A stretch of DNA of 64,000 nucleotides from Dendrolimus kikuchii (GCA_019925095.2 CM034412.1:682001-746000), one strand, 5' to 3'. Shown: positions 9,699 through 19,508, numbered from the stretch's first letter. The notes: generated by a model not told the origin, from the letters alone. Program-made: numbers and translations.

Positions 9699-10445
9699 CA
9701 GGGATTCCCAAAGTGGTCGATATCGACCCCGTGGGGTCGAAATCGGTTTCCCAGGGGTCGACATGAACGAAAACTGATTTTAGGGGAGATCTAAAAATCG
9801 ACCTCTATTAATTAACACAAGTTCTTATTTGAAACATTCAAGGTACTGTATAAGTTTTGTTATGTGTACCAACTTGTTATAAGAATGAATAATAGTTTAG
9901 AAGGAAGTATCATTGTTGCACTTTTAAAAAACTCAACAAGTCGATTAGTTATATAAGATTAATAATTTTTTTTAATTGCAGGAGAACAGTAGACAGGCAG
10001 ACGGCCCACTTGATGGAAAGCGGTTACCATCGCCTATGGTCATTTGCAACACCAAAGTTGCTACAAATGCGCTGCTGCTCTCTTAAGGGAGACTGGAACC
10101 TGGTCACTAATGCCGGAACACAACTCAAGGTTGTTATGGTGACATACTTTAGACCAGCGGTGGTAGCTATCCAGTCGGGCAAATGCCCTACCATCTGGCA
10201 GGTTATTAATTACACTTGATATTTACTGAATTTTATGCCTATTTATTTTGTTAAATTTTATTGAGTAAATGATGTCAAGTTTACACACTTAACCAATTGT
10301 AACATTTTTAAATTGGTAAGTATCTTGTATCGATACAAAAAAAAACTAGAGATAGGATTTTTTAAGTATTTTGGCTATGGGGGTCTGAGGCATCAATTCA
10401 TTTTGGAAAAGGGGTTTCTTGCCCGAAATAGTTTGGGAATCTCTG
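9699..10445. mobile_element. Non-autonomous hAT-type element
   Basis: Terminal inverted repeats CAGGGATTCCCAAAGT and, on the other strand, CAGAGATTCCCAAACT match the hAT consensus (CAGNGNTTCCCAAA). Flanks CTTTAAAT (9691-9698) and ATTTAAAC (10446-10453) agree at 6 of 8 positions, as expected of an aged hAT 8 bp duplication. No transposase frame is present. A Rep340 copy lies inside. Confidence 0.85.
9966..10200 (-). mobile_element. Rep340, 5'-truncated, inside hAT element
   Basis: Poly-T then TTGCAGGAGAACAGTAGAC at the tail side; runs to CCCTACCATCTGGCA where the head is cut off. Nesting inside 9699-10445 makes it younger than the hAT copy. Confidence 0.9.
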
Positions 10446-10592
10446 ATTTAAACCATGGTATCCACAAATTTGAATATGCACCTTGCGTTAATTTTGGTGA
10501 TTATCACCAAATGAATCTTATTTATAGCATTAAAAAATAACTCATTAATGATTAGCTACATTAGTGTATATACATGAGTTATTTGACAATGT

Positions 10593-10714
10593 CAAAGAGT
10601 TATGAATGTCAAAGAAGCAAGTGAGGTGTGTAAGAATAAGCCTAAATGGCGCTCTGTTGTTCGTGCCTACCCCGCAAGGGAACTGGCGTGAAGTTATGTA
10701 TGTATGTATGTATG
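10593..10714 (+). mobile_element. RTE-like LINE, 122 bp 3' end
   Basis: Only the last 30 codons (from [13 protein letters not shown] to AYPARELA) plus the ATGT tail. Flanked by the perfect 13 bp duplication TATTTGACAATGT at 10580-10592 and 10715-10727. Confidence 0.95.
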
Positions 10715-10825
10715 TATTTGACAATGTTTAACGTTATTTAACAATATAACGTTAGTTGACAGTTTCGCATCTCATATAATGCATGTAACCTTTAGCTACA
10801 TCTGCGATACCAGGCCATAAAGAAA

Positions 10826-11062
10826 GTACATACATACATAACCTCACGCCAGTTCCCTTGCGGGGTAGGCACGAACAACAGAGCGCCAGTCAGGCTTATT
10901 CTTACACACCTCACTTCCCTCTTTGACATTCATAAATCTTGTCATGCACGCTCGTCTGTTCTTAAGGCTCCTGACATCACCTTCTGCTAGTACACGATCA
11001 ATTTGATCATGGAAGGTGTGTCGGGGCCTGCCACGACTCCTGCATCCATCCACTTTTGCATG
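10826..11062 (-). mobile_element. RTE-like LINE 3' end
   Basis: Minus-strand frame from HAKVDGCRSRGRPRHTFHDQ to [12 protein letters not shown], with ATGT tail at 10826-10842. No duplication recognised at the ends; the 5' junction abuts the inverted repeat arm that begins at 11065. Confidence 0.9.
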
Positions 11063-11064
11063 CA

Positions 11065-11200
11065 CAACACAAAAATCACTGAATTAATGTCACACACAGT
11101 AACAAAAACAAACAATAAGCGTGTATGTACTCTAAAAACTTTCATAGAAATTAAGTTGTGAAAAAGGGTACGGAACTCGAGTCCGTAGAGTGGTTAAAAG
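11065..11200 (-). repeat. Inverted repeat arm (partner 8465-8600)
   Basis: Reverse complement of 8465-8600, including GGAACTCGAGTCCGTAGAGT. Together with the 7835/11287 pair it gives two nested inverted matches around 3 kb of sequence. Confidence 0.7.
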
Positions 11201-11286
11201 AAAAACTAGTAAATAATAAATTGGTAGATAATAAACTTACATTTTTTTCAAGCTAAGCTAGTTAAAAGAGGTACCCAGACCAAAGT

Positions 11287-11500
11287 AAATTCAAATTCAA
11301 AAGTTTTTATTCAAAATAAGTTCCACTGGAGAACACTTTTTGAAGGTCATACATGTAAGTTAACTTCCTATTCTATGTACACCGCTTCGCAACGTGTTGA
11401 TGCTGTAAAGGAGAAGAAGCGGCAAGAGACTCCCCAGCAACACGTCTAGCTAAATATTGTTTTTCTTTATATTTTATATTCTATTTATATCTCAAATCCT
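11287..11500 (-). repeat. LINE-like 3' tail with (TTCAAA)n
   Basis: Inverted counterpart of 7835-8040: AAATTCAAATTCAAAAGTT at the tail side, then TACACCGCTTCGCAACGTG and CCCCAGCAACACGTCTAGC. Confidence 0.7.
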
Positions 11501-11571
11501 TTTTTTTATGATTTTTGTACAGAATTACTATTTGAGTATACAAAGAAAATTCGTTTACGAAACTTACTATG

Positions 11572-11645
11572 ACAGGAATCAAACCCGCCACCTCGGCATT
11601 GCAGTGAACTACGTGAGCCAACACTTAGACCACTATACAACAGAG
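11572..11645 (-). mobile_element. tRNA-like SINE head
   Basis: On the minus strand GTATAGTGGTCTAAGTGTTG resembles an A box and GGCGGGTTTGATTCCTG a B box, the internal RNA polymerase III promoter of tRNA-derived SINEs. It does not fold into a complete tRNA and has a body unlike the other SINEs, so it is read as a SINE relic. Confidence 0.5.
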
Positions 11646-11934
11646 AATGTCGGCAAAGTATGGTATAGTTAAATAAGAGTTGCCGGCGAGCGTTAAATCC
11701 GATTATGCGCACTTTGATTTCGCAAATTATACTCCATAAGCCAAAAGGGGGCACGGCTAATTTTATTACTAAGCTGCTGCGGCTCGGATGTGCCGCGTTT
11801 ACACTACGACAGTTACTTGCACTATCCGTAAATCTAGTTACTAAACTTAAACTAACATTTAACAAGTAGGTATTGAGTTAATAGAAAAGTAAGATCAGAG
11901 CCTTTAAGGTTTTTGTCAAACAGCGGACGGCGCG
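11646..11934. other. No gene recognised
   Basis: Unrepeated sequence with a GC-richer middle around 11740-11800. No supported frame. Confidence 0.3.
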
Positions 11935-12138
11935 GGACGGCGACGCGACAAGAGACGACAAATCAACCCAAACCCAGATGGTAGGGTATTTGCCCGTCTG
12001 GATGGCTACCAATCCTGGTACCAGACTCCCTTTAGAGAGCGACAGCACATTAGAAGCAACTTTGGTGTTACAAATGTTTGTAGGCGATAGTAACCGCTTT
12101 CCATCATGTGAGCCGTCTGCCTGTCTGCTGAATTCTAC
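11935..12138 (+). mobile_element. Rep340, old and internally deleted
   Basis: Diverged copy with AGAGACGACAAATCAACCC, the GGTAGGGTATTTGCCCGTCTGG stem region, a deletion of the central CCATAACAACC part, and the tail TCTGCTGAATTCTACAATAAAA. It is older than the adjoining copy inserted into its tail. Confidence 0.75.
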
Positions 12139-12149
12139 AATAAAATACG

Positions 12150-12439
12150 GGCACGAACGGAGAAAGAATACAATTTCCTGCGGCCGGGCAGCGCTGTCAT
12201 AAGAGACGACAAAATAGCCCACAGCCAGGTAGTAGGGCATTTCCCCGACTGGATGGCTACCACCCCTGGTTTAAAGTATGTCGCCATAACAACCTTGAGT
12301 TATGTTCCGGCATTAGTGGCCAGATTGTAGTCTCCTTTTAGCGAGCGGCAGCACATTGGTGCTACAAATGTTCATAGACGATGGTAACCGCTTTTGGGCC
12401 GTCTGACTGTCTGCTGAACTAATGCAATAAAAAATAAAT
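12150..12439 (+). mobile_element. Rep340 inserted in the tail of another Rep340
   Basis: Near full-length copy from CACGAACGGAGAAAGAATAC to GCAATAAAAAATAAATAAT. Flanked by the 11 bp duplication AATAAAATACG at 12139-12149 and 12440-12450, the left copy being the poly(A) end of the older element. Confidence 0.88.
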
Positions 12440-12450
12440 AATAAAATACG

Positions 12451-12765
12451 TGTAAACCAGCTATTACACAGTAAACGCAGCATGCCAGTATAACAGATTT
12501 ATGAAAGCGAATGAAAACTCAAGAACGGCAGGCGACCCGAGTTTCATTGAAATAGTCAATCGAATTATAAACATCTTGCTCCTTCTACATTATTTGATTT
12601 GTTCATTTCATTATTCCAATGACCCATTGACTTATACTTCTGTCTTTTGTCCTTGGGACCCTACACAGCTTATTGATCCCTCTTCCTCCCACAGCGGAAC
12701 TCTTAACGAGTCTGGGAGGATGTTTGGCCTGTCAGATATGTTTGGCTCATTGGATATTTTTTTTA
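12451..12765. other. No gene recognised
   Basis: The frame at 12501-12788 has no recognisable domain and its end reads into an RTE tail, so it is not supported. Confidence 0.35.
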
Positions 12766-12776
12766 AAATATTATAC

Positions 12777-13038
12777 ATACATACATAACTTCACGCCAGT
12801 TCCCTTGCGGGGTAGGCACGAGCAACAGAGCGCCATTTAGGCTTATTCTTACACACCTTGCTTCTTTGACATTCATAACTCTTGTCATGCACGCTCGTCT
12901 GTTCTTAAGGCTCCTGACATCACCTTCTGCTAGTACACGATCGATTTGATCATGGAAGGTGTGTCGTGGCCTTCCACGACTTCTGCATCCATTCACTTTT
13001 GCATTGTATATCTGTTTAGTCATTCTTTCATCATCTTT
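12777..13038 (-). mobile_element. RTE-like LINE 3' end
   Basis: Reads MTKQIYNAKVNGCRSRGRPR through a KEASE-region deletion to the ATGT tail on the minus strand. Perfect 11 bp duplication AAATATTATAC at 12766-12776 and 13039-13049. Confidence 0.93.
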
Positions 13039-13049
13039 AAATATTATAC

Positions 13050-13378
13050 TTGATAATATATATTAAATTCAGGCTTCCTAAAATGAGGTAAGTTCCCATT
13101 TTTTTTAAAGTGTCTGTCAAAAGTTATGACCCACAGGAAGTGTCTGGCAACTGCATATCTTCTTTAATAACAATATCACTACTACTTGCTACTTTGACGT
13201 AAGTTAGCATGGTTATTTTCCACCTTTGATAGCTGCTACCTGAAAAACGGCCCCGCTTTCAGCTTAGCGAGTATCCAGTCCTTTCTAAGTTTATGTTAAA
13301 CTACCGATCCTAAAAATTTCCTTTCCTAAAATCACGTCAGTCTGGGGTGACTGGGATCTCAATCTATGTAGTAATCTA
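13050..13378. other. No gene recognised
   Basis: AT-rich unrepeated sequence. Confidence 0.3.
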
Positions 13379-13695
13379 TTTTTTTTTTTTTTTATTGCAG
13401 GAGATCAGCAGACAGGCAGACGGCCCACTTGATGGAAAGCGGTTACCATCGCCTATGGACATTTGCAACACCAAGTTGCTGCAAATGCGCTGCTGCTCTC
13501 TTAAGGGAAACTGGAACCTGGTCACTAATGCCGGAACACAACTCAAGGTTGTTATGGCGACATACTTTAGACCAGGGGTGGTAGCCATCCAGTCGGGCGA
13601 ATGCCCTACCACCTGGCTGTGGGTTGTTAAGTCGCCTCTTACGACAGGCCGCCCGGCCGCAGGAAATTGTATTCTTTCTCCGTTCCTGCACGGAT
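13379..13695 (-). mobile_element. Rep340, full length
   Basis: Poly-T (13379-13393), ATTGCAGGAGATCAGCAGAC, all hairpin blocks, and the complete head ending TCCTGCACGGATA. In this copy the CATTTGCAAC stem partner reads GCTGCAAATG, restoring Watson-Crick pairing at a position that is G-U in others. Confidence 0.93.
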
Positions 13696-13725
13696 AAAAA
13701 CTATTACATCAGGTTATTAACTATT

Positions 13726-13949
13726 ACGCCAGTTCCCTTGCGGGGTAGGCACGAACAACAGAGCTAATTCTTACACACCTCGCTTGCTTCTTTGACATTC
13801 ATAGCTCTTGTCATGCACGCTCGTCTGTTCTTAAGGCTCCTGACATCACCTTCTGCTATTACACGATCAATTTGATCATGGAAGGTGTGTCGTGCCCTTC
13901 CACGACTTCTGCATCCATCCACTTTTGCATTGTATATCTGTTTAGTCAT
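13726..13949 (-). mobile_element. RTE-like LINE fragment without tail
   Basis: Minus-strand protein MTKQIYNAKVDGCRSRGRAR to KEASEVCKN, then a deletion and the CCCGCAAGGGAACTGGCGT end. The (ATGT)n tail is lost; ACTATTAC occurs on both sides of the gap between this fragment and the preceding Rep340. Confidence 0.85.
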
Positions 13950-14400
13950 AGTGTTCTCTGCGTATATTACGTAGTTAACATTGGATGTGGTAGAGGGCAG
14001 TAGTGTGTTTCCCTACATTTATATTGTGAAGTGATTTTTAGAAAGACACTTGTTGGATGGGGATTTGCGGCGAGGCACGCGCCAAGCACCCTTTCACGAT
14101 GCATTACCCAAGGCGGCGCCTCAATGTGGGACACGGCATAAGCGGAAGCGGTTAGTTATATCAACCGCTCTTGCTACACTTAGTCGTACTAATGTAGTGG
14201 AACACTTACAAGCCAATAGATGGCGCTGTGCAATAATTGATGTCACAAACGTTTCCCGAAACATACAAAGAATATATACAAAATTTCAACTATAACAGAT
14301 GGGCCTAGGCCTGCGAGGAACAACAATAGCCTCGCTGGAAGATCTTCCTTTGAGACGGAGGAGCATTCCATCTCGCTCCTCCACCCTATACGGGTCACCC
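13950..14400. other. Unassigned, partly GC-rich
   Basis: 14040-14150 and 14305-14400 are GC-rich for this window and not repeated within it. The 81-codon frame at 14050-14295 has no recognisable domain. Could be a truncated retroelement untranslated region or single-copy sequence. Confidence 0.3.
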
Positions 14401-14402
14401 CC

Positions 14403-14600
14403 TTCACTAATATTATAAGCGCGAAAGTTTGAAAGAATCTATGGATGGTATGTTTGTTACTCTTTCACGCAAAAAGTGCTGAATGGATTTTGATAAAACT
14501 TTTCAATAATATAGCTGACATATCAGAATAACACATAGGCTAGAATTTATAAAGATATAGTGTGAATTATCCAAAATATAACGATTTACCATCACCATGC
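14403..14600 (+). mobile_element. Helitron-like 5' part (family F)
   Basis: Begins TCACTAATATTATAAGCGCG, followed by GTTTGTTACTCTTTCACGC and GCTGAATGGATTTTGATAAA, a pattern I associate with lepidopteran non-autonomous Helitrons. The CTAG end was not located, so the right boundary is approximate. Confidence 0.55.
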
Positions 14601-14842
14601 GGGTGACACCAAGTTAATACTAATTGGTTTGTTGTTCTCTCTTTCAACCTGAAAATTTTCATAATCCAACAACGTAGCAGGTAAAAATGGATTACCTACT
14701 CCTCTTTATTAGTCCACTTTTTGGACTATGAGGTGGGCACCGAAAGTTAGTGCTGTGGCGGAATATCTTTCGACACAGCAATATACTGACGGCCAACTTA
14801 ATTTTCTTAAATTGCGACATACACCTGTAATTTTTTTTTTCA

Positions 14843-14990
14843 GGGCCGATTTTTTAATCATCAGATAAAAGTTGTCAGTCGAATAGATTATAACCTTAAT
14901 TCAACTGTTTTATTCATGCAATTGACATTTCTAATTTTCCATGTTATACTTTATGAATAACTATTATCTGGTGATTGATAAATTGGCCCT
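14843..14990. mobile_element. Small MITE
   Basis: A 148 bp element with about 30 bp terminal inverted repeats: GGGCCGATTTTTTAATCATC at the left and, on the other strand, GGGCCAATTTATCAATCACC at the right. No coding content; superfamily unassigned because no clear target-site duplication is visible. Confidence 0.75.
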
Positions 14991-15080
14991 TAGTCTATTT
15001 TATGCCGAAGTATCTAGTCGACCACTAACCGGTTGAATAATAATCCATTTTATATTTGGTCTGTGTCACATTTGTTTGAG

Positions 15081-15132
15081 TCGTGGTAGCGTAATGGCTG
15101 GCATATGCGTCCCACACTCAAAGGGACTCAAA
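15081..15132 (+). mobile_element. tRNA-headed SINE, head fragment
   Basis: GTGGTAGCGTAATGGCTGG and ATGCGTCCCACACTCAAAG match the A-box end of the SINE at 32105 and 59932. It is fused to a Helitron-E fragment. Confidence 0.55.
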
Positions 15133-15250
15133 CTCAAAATATTAGCATTCTGCACTCCTCCTATATATAAACTATATGTGTGTGAAATTTCATACTCCTC
15201 CGTTCATGCAATTTTCGTAAAAAGGGATAGAAAGTTTTGCTTCACGTATT
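15133..15250 (-). mobile_element. Helitron-E 5' fragment
   Basis: Contains TAGCATTCTGCACTCCTCCT, GTGTGAAATTTCATACTCC and TTTTGCTTCACGTATTAAT, the reverse complement of the starts of the elements at 16222 and 41584. Confidence 0.65.
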
Positions 15251-15329
15251 AATTATAAAAATATAATATTTGTTTGGCAAATAAAACTTATTTTTCTTTA
15301 TTAAACTTATCATTATCTTGATTACAGCT

Positions 15330-15445
15330 CTTAGGGTTGACTCGATCGTTGTGATACCACGCTCTCACGGAATATTGGCGTGAAACGTTTAGCCTTGAGC
15401 AAATCGGATTTTGTACGATGAGTTAAAATGCCGATAGCCCACTTC
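15330..15445. repeat. Dispersed repeat, related to 31985-32050
   Basis: Shares TTGGCGTGAAACGTTTAGCC-like sequence and GTACGATGAGTTAAAATGCC with 31985-32050 (CTTGAAACGGTTGGCCTTG, ACACGATGAGTAAGAGATCC). Possibly part of a SINE or LINE tail; not assigned. Confidence 0.45.
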
Positions 15446-15566
15446 CCCGTCTCCTCCTGTCTTATTCTTATGTTCTATTTTTTTATCTCATCCTAAAGGA
15501 TAGCAAAACGGCTTTGCCCTTAGTGTTCTAAACATATGCAGATTATGGTAACTGCATTTAATTAGA

Positions 15567-15876
15567 TTTTTTTTAATTTTTTTTATTGCATGAGTTCAGC
15601 AGACAGGCAGACGGCCCACTTGACGGAGAGTGGTTACCATCGCCTATGGACATTGGCAACACCAAAGGTGCTACAAATGTGCTTCTGCTCTCTTAAAGAA
15701 GACTGGATTTTAGTCACTAATGCCGAAATACAACTCAAGGTTCTTATGGCGGCATACTCTAGACCAGATCCAGTCGGGCAAATACGCTCCCACCTGGCTG
15801 TGGGTTGTTTTGTCGCCTCTTACGACAGGCCGCCCCAACGCAGAAAATTATATTCTTTCTCCGTTCCTGCACTGAT
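15567..15876 (-). mobile_element. Rep340 with small internal deletion
   Basis: Poly-T tail side, TTGCATGAGTTCAGCAGAC, through to TCCGTTCCTGCACTGAT. Lacks the GGGGTGGTAGCC hairpin arm (about 14 bp). Confidence 0.9.
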
Positions 15877-16221
15877 TAAAATAGAAGAGTCATCTACCCG
15901 TAAAATATTTTACCCCATTCTTAAACTTCTTAATCCCCGCTATCAGCTTTTAACTTGTGCCACACCAATTTTCCGCGCTGAGAGCCCGCCATCCGAGCAA
16001 TAAGTTAGTATTATCTTAATAATAGTGTTGCGGAAATGAGCGGGGCGAGGATGGCACCCGAGTAATGTCCGTACTCACAATCATATATCAAATCATAAAA
16101 CTCTATATGTTTTAACGAACACACGTTCAGAAGCTTTTAAATGAAATTAAGTTATGCTTAGTGAAGCATCGACGTCGTGGCGACGCTAACGAAGTTTCTC
16201 TGACATATACTAGTATTAATG

Positions 16222-16661
16222 AATTTATATATTAATACGTGAAGCAAAAACTTTGTACCCCTTTTTACGATAATTGCGCGGACGGAGGAGTATGAAATTT
16301 CGCACACTTATAGTTTATATATTTTTTTTTAACTATGCATAAAAAGTACATTAAATCAATAAAAAAACATTACACACACTAACATGTATTTATTTGACAC
16401 ACACATGCATATATACTGTTTTGTTTATTGTTCTTTTGACTTCTGTTTGACAAAAGTTATGAATGTCAAAGAAGCAAGTGAGGTGTGTAAGAATAAGCCT
16501 GAATGGCGCTCTGTTGTTCGTGCCTACCCCGCAAGGGAACTGGCGTGAAGTTATGTATGTATGTATGTTTATTGTTGCCTTGGCGAAATCAATGATTATA
16601 GAAGTTATAGACTTTGACAACAAATTATTATGGTCGAGTTTCAACCACGATCGAGCACTAG
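16222..16661 (+). mobile_element. Helitron-E (non-autonomous)
   Basis: Starts TATATTAATACGTGAAGCAA and ends GATCGAGCACTAG before T. Internal blocks AACATTACACACACTAACAT and ATTATGGTCGAGTTTCAACC match the longer copy at 41584-43012. It contains one RTE insertion. Confidence 0.7.
16433..16565 (+). mobile_element. RTE-like LINE 3' end inside Helitron-E
   Basis: From ACAAAAGTTATGAATGTCAA to the AYPARELA stop and ATGT tail. The 11 bp TGTTTATTGTT at 16422-16432 and 16566-16576 is the likely duplication. The first ~16 bp at the 5' side do not match the element and may be filler. Confidence 0.85.
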
Positions 16662-17090
16662 TTATAATAAACATCTAAATGAAGGTATACTTTAATTTGA
16701 ATTTACCGCGCATAGTTTAATTTTTGAAAGTAATATTTTGTTTATTGTCTATGTCAAATGTCAAATGGTGTTTCTCTTTTCAGGTGAGCATAGACCCGAT
16801 TATCTATGCACTGTAACTAAACTTCAAAACGTATATCCAATGATGACTCGATTTTAGGATTTGGCATGAAACAAATAACTTCCCAATTTTTGAAAATCAT
16901 TGATTTTTATAGCAGAAAGTTGATGTTTTTTTGCTGACACTCCAAATTTTCCCGCCTTCGAAAATTTCGGGCACTAGCCCCTAGTGCCCCTAGTGTAAAA
17001 TCATCACTGTATATCGTTTTATGTTTAATAAAAACTTGACCTCTTTTCAGAGCAACTGTTTAGTTTTTAATTTTAATCCAGGCGGGCACG
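16662..17090. other. No gene recognised
   Basis: AT-rich unrepeated sequence with a TAGTGCCCCTAGTG-type short repeat at about 16972-16994. Confidence 0.3.
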
Positions 17091-17323
17091 TTTTTTTTTA
17101 TTGCAGGAAATCAGCAGACAGGCAGACGGCCCACTTGATGGAAAGCGGTTACCATCGCCTATGAACGTTTGCAACACCAAAGGTGCTACAAATGCGCTGC
17201 TGCTCTCTTAAGGGAGACTGGAGCCTGGTTACTAATGCCGGAACACAACTCAAGGTTGTTATGGCGACATACTTTAGACCAGGGGTGGTAGCCATCCAGT
17301 CGGGCAAATGCCCTACCACTTGG
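17091..17323 (-). mobile_element. Rep340, 5'-truncated
   Basis: Poly-T, ATTGCAGGAAATCAGCAGAC to CCCTACCACTTGGC; head missing. Confidence 0.9.
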
Positions 17324-17364
17324 CAAAACATTTGAGCTAATAACGTTGAAACTGTTTTATGACT

Positions 17365-17757
17365 ATCTTCTTTTGTTTTCTTTGTGTTTAAAATTTGTAA
17401 TTTGACAATAGCCAATTGTGAAATGTACTCGTTTATGGCCGTTCGCAGGCATAATCACGCAGGTGTGCAGATTATGTTTTCTGGGAATTGTGCCGACGTT
17501 TGCCAGGTAGACATATGGCATCGGCGCATTATAAAGCAATGGCCCAATGCAAAGAGGGGCAGTCAAGCGACGATTACTATACGAGCAAGACGTGTACCTT
17601 CGATAAGCTATTTAGTGACGGACTTTGCGCGTGTTGTGTTATATTGGTTCTGTCCAGTTATATTTGTACCTGTGCTATACGTGTTTGTATAGTTCTAATA
17701 AATTCTATAGTAATCCCAACGGCATTTTAATTCGAGTCCCGCACTTGTAACAATATA
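17365..17757 (+). repeat. LTR-like repeat (copy 1)
   Basis: Shares TTTGTGTTTAAAATTTGTAA at its start and TTTAGTGACGGACTTTGCGC, ATACGTGTTTGTATAGTTCT and an AATAAA box (AATAAATTCTATAGTAAT) near its end with 22030-22370. The AATAAA box, the TG...CA-compatible ends and the lack of internal coding suggest a solo LTR, but no target-site duplication was found. Confidence 0.5.
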
Positions 17758-18064
17758 TAGACATACTCGTATCTCATTTTTATGTCATCTCACTTCTACT
17801 TCCGATGATACCAAGCGTAATTACTAAATGTAAAGCGATACATTGCTCTCCATATTTACAAGAAATAATCATAAGATTAGCATTATAAGAGCGTTGAATC
17901 GCAAGAAAAGCCTAACAACACCCAACCTACGTAACTGTCAGTGTGGAAGTACAATTTCTTAGCAAAGGCTACCACATCCATATTAATTCGACTCCACTCG
18001 CCTCATACATATGTATTTTGATTGATAAGCAGCTGCTTGGAAGGTAATGTTTTTCGGATGGCTA

Positions 18065-18198
18065 TACTCCTTTAGCTGAGCTGGTTTCCTTAAATGCACT
18101 CAGAGTACTTATTTGATATTTAATTTAATATTCCTTAAATTAAATATCACTTAAGTACTCTGAGTGCGCTTAAACAAACCAGCTCAGCTAAAGGAGTA
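18065..18198. mobile_element. Near-perfect foldback MITE with TA ends
   Basis: Two arms of about 60 bp, TACTCCTTTAGCTGAGCTGG and its mirror CCAGCTCAGCTAAAGGAGTA, are joined by a loop of a few bases. TA at both ends fits Tc1/mariner-type TA target duplication. No coding content. Confidence 0.85.
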
Positions 18199-18232
18199 AG
18201 TTTTGGGCATGTTTTTTGTAAATTAAGCTGTA

Positions 18233-18480
18233 TTTTTTTTTATTGCTGGAGTTCAGCAGACAGGCAGACGGCCCACTTGATGGAAAGCGGTTACCATCGC
18301 CTATGGACATTTGCAACAGCAACGTTACTACAAATACGCTGCTGCTCTCTTAAGGGAGACTGGAACCTGGTCACTGATGTCGGAACACAACTCAAGGTTG
18401 TTATGGCGACATACTTTAGACCAGGGGTGGTAGCCATCCGGCCGCAGGAAATTGTATTCTTTCTCCGTTCCTGCACTGAT
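18233..18480 (-). mobile_element. Rep340 with internal deletion
   Basis: Tail side ATTGCTGGAGTTCAGCAGAC, then direct join of GGTAGCCATCC to GGCCGCAGGAAATTG, removing the AGTCGGGCAAATGCCC stem and the GTCGTAAGAGGCGAC hairpin. Confidence 0.9.
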
Positions 18481-18911
18481 AGAATAGCTTATAACTTATA
18501 GCAATACTTAATAGCTATTAAAGCCTTATAATTCTTTTTCAAACTACAAAATATTAAATTGCATGTAGTGTTTGCCTATAAGTGATTACTACATTTGTCA
18601 TGTCTTTTTTTTATATAACGCAATGTGCAACCTTTGTATTATTGGTGCAAGCAATTGCTAGTAAACCAAATAAATAAATAAAACTGAAAAAATTGGTTAA
18701 CATAAATAATACTTAAAAAATATGAAATGAACCCCTTTTCAAGCAAAATAAGTTGCGCAAAATGGAGCTGTTTAACATGCCATATTCGCCACCCATACTC
18801 CCGGTCCAAGCCAAGATGGCGTGCTCATAATTTCCGGTCTGCCAAGTACACTATTAATGTACAATCCTTTCCTAAACTTTATGAAATATAATGTCCATGT
18901 TTTGGTATTTT
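18481..18911. other. No gene recognised
   Basis: AT-rich, no supported feature. Confidence 0.3.
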
Positions 18912-19072
18912 TAAGAAGGAATCAGCTCCGCTCCTTTTGGTCTTAGCGTGATGATATATAGCCCATAGCCTTCCTCGATAAATGGGCTATCCAACACGGA
19001 AAGAATTTTGCAAATCAAACCAGTAGTTCCTGAGACAAACTCTTCAGCTTTATATATTAGTATAATATATCA
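18912..19072 (-). mobile_element. Helitron-A fragment
   Basis: Reverse complement of the Helitron-A 5' region: CTTTTGGTCTTAGCGTGATG, TAGCCTTCCTCGATAAATGG and TTCAGCTTTATATATTAG. The CTAG end is missing. Confidence 0.75.
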
Positions 19073-19110
19073 AAATTCAACCGATAGTAGAGCAAGTGAA
19101 TGAATAGTAC

Positions 19111-19213
19111 ATACATACATACATAGCTTCACGCCAGTTTCCTTGCGGGGTAGGCACGAACAACAGAGCGCCATTCAGGCTTGTTCTTACACACCTCACT
19201 CGCTTCTTTGACT
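19111..19213 (-). mobile_element. RTE-like LINE, short 3' end
   Basis: ATGT tail then TTCACGCCAGTTTCCTTGCG to CACACCTCACTCGCTTCTTT; fewer than 30 codons remain. No duplication found. Confidence 0.88.
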
Positions 19214-19508
19214 TTAATATTAACCGGCCATATAAAGACAATTTCATTATCCTTAGGAATCAGTTCGTAACTCCCGTATCCGCGGCAGTATTCTAGTTTA
19301 GTATTACCGTCATATACCTAATGAACTGCAAAAGAGTTGCCTTAGCTGATACGACCAAAAGATATGTGGGGTATAACAGACAATGCCCATTTTGGGTCCA
19401 CCCTGAAATCGGATGTACCTTTACCAAATAAATTCTAAAATATTATATTATTTTTTTATGTCATTATAGGGAAATTATAGAATTTTTGGTAACCCAGTAT
19501 AGAAATTT

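Noticed and set aside
10010..10219. Recurrent MMESGYHRLWTFATPK... and VGHLPDWMATTPGLKYVAIT... frames
   Set aside because: Both are readings of the two strands of Rep340. Copies differ by frameshifts without regard to codon position, so the element is non-coding.
14050..14295. 81-codon frame in a GC-rich patch
   Set aside because: No recognisable domain; base composition explains the lack of stops at its start.
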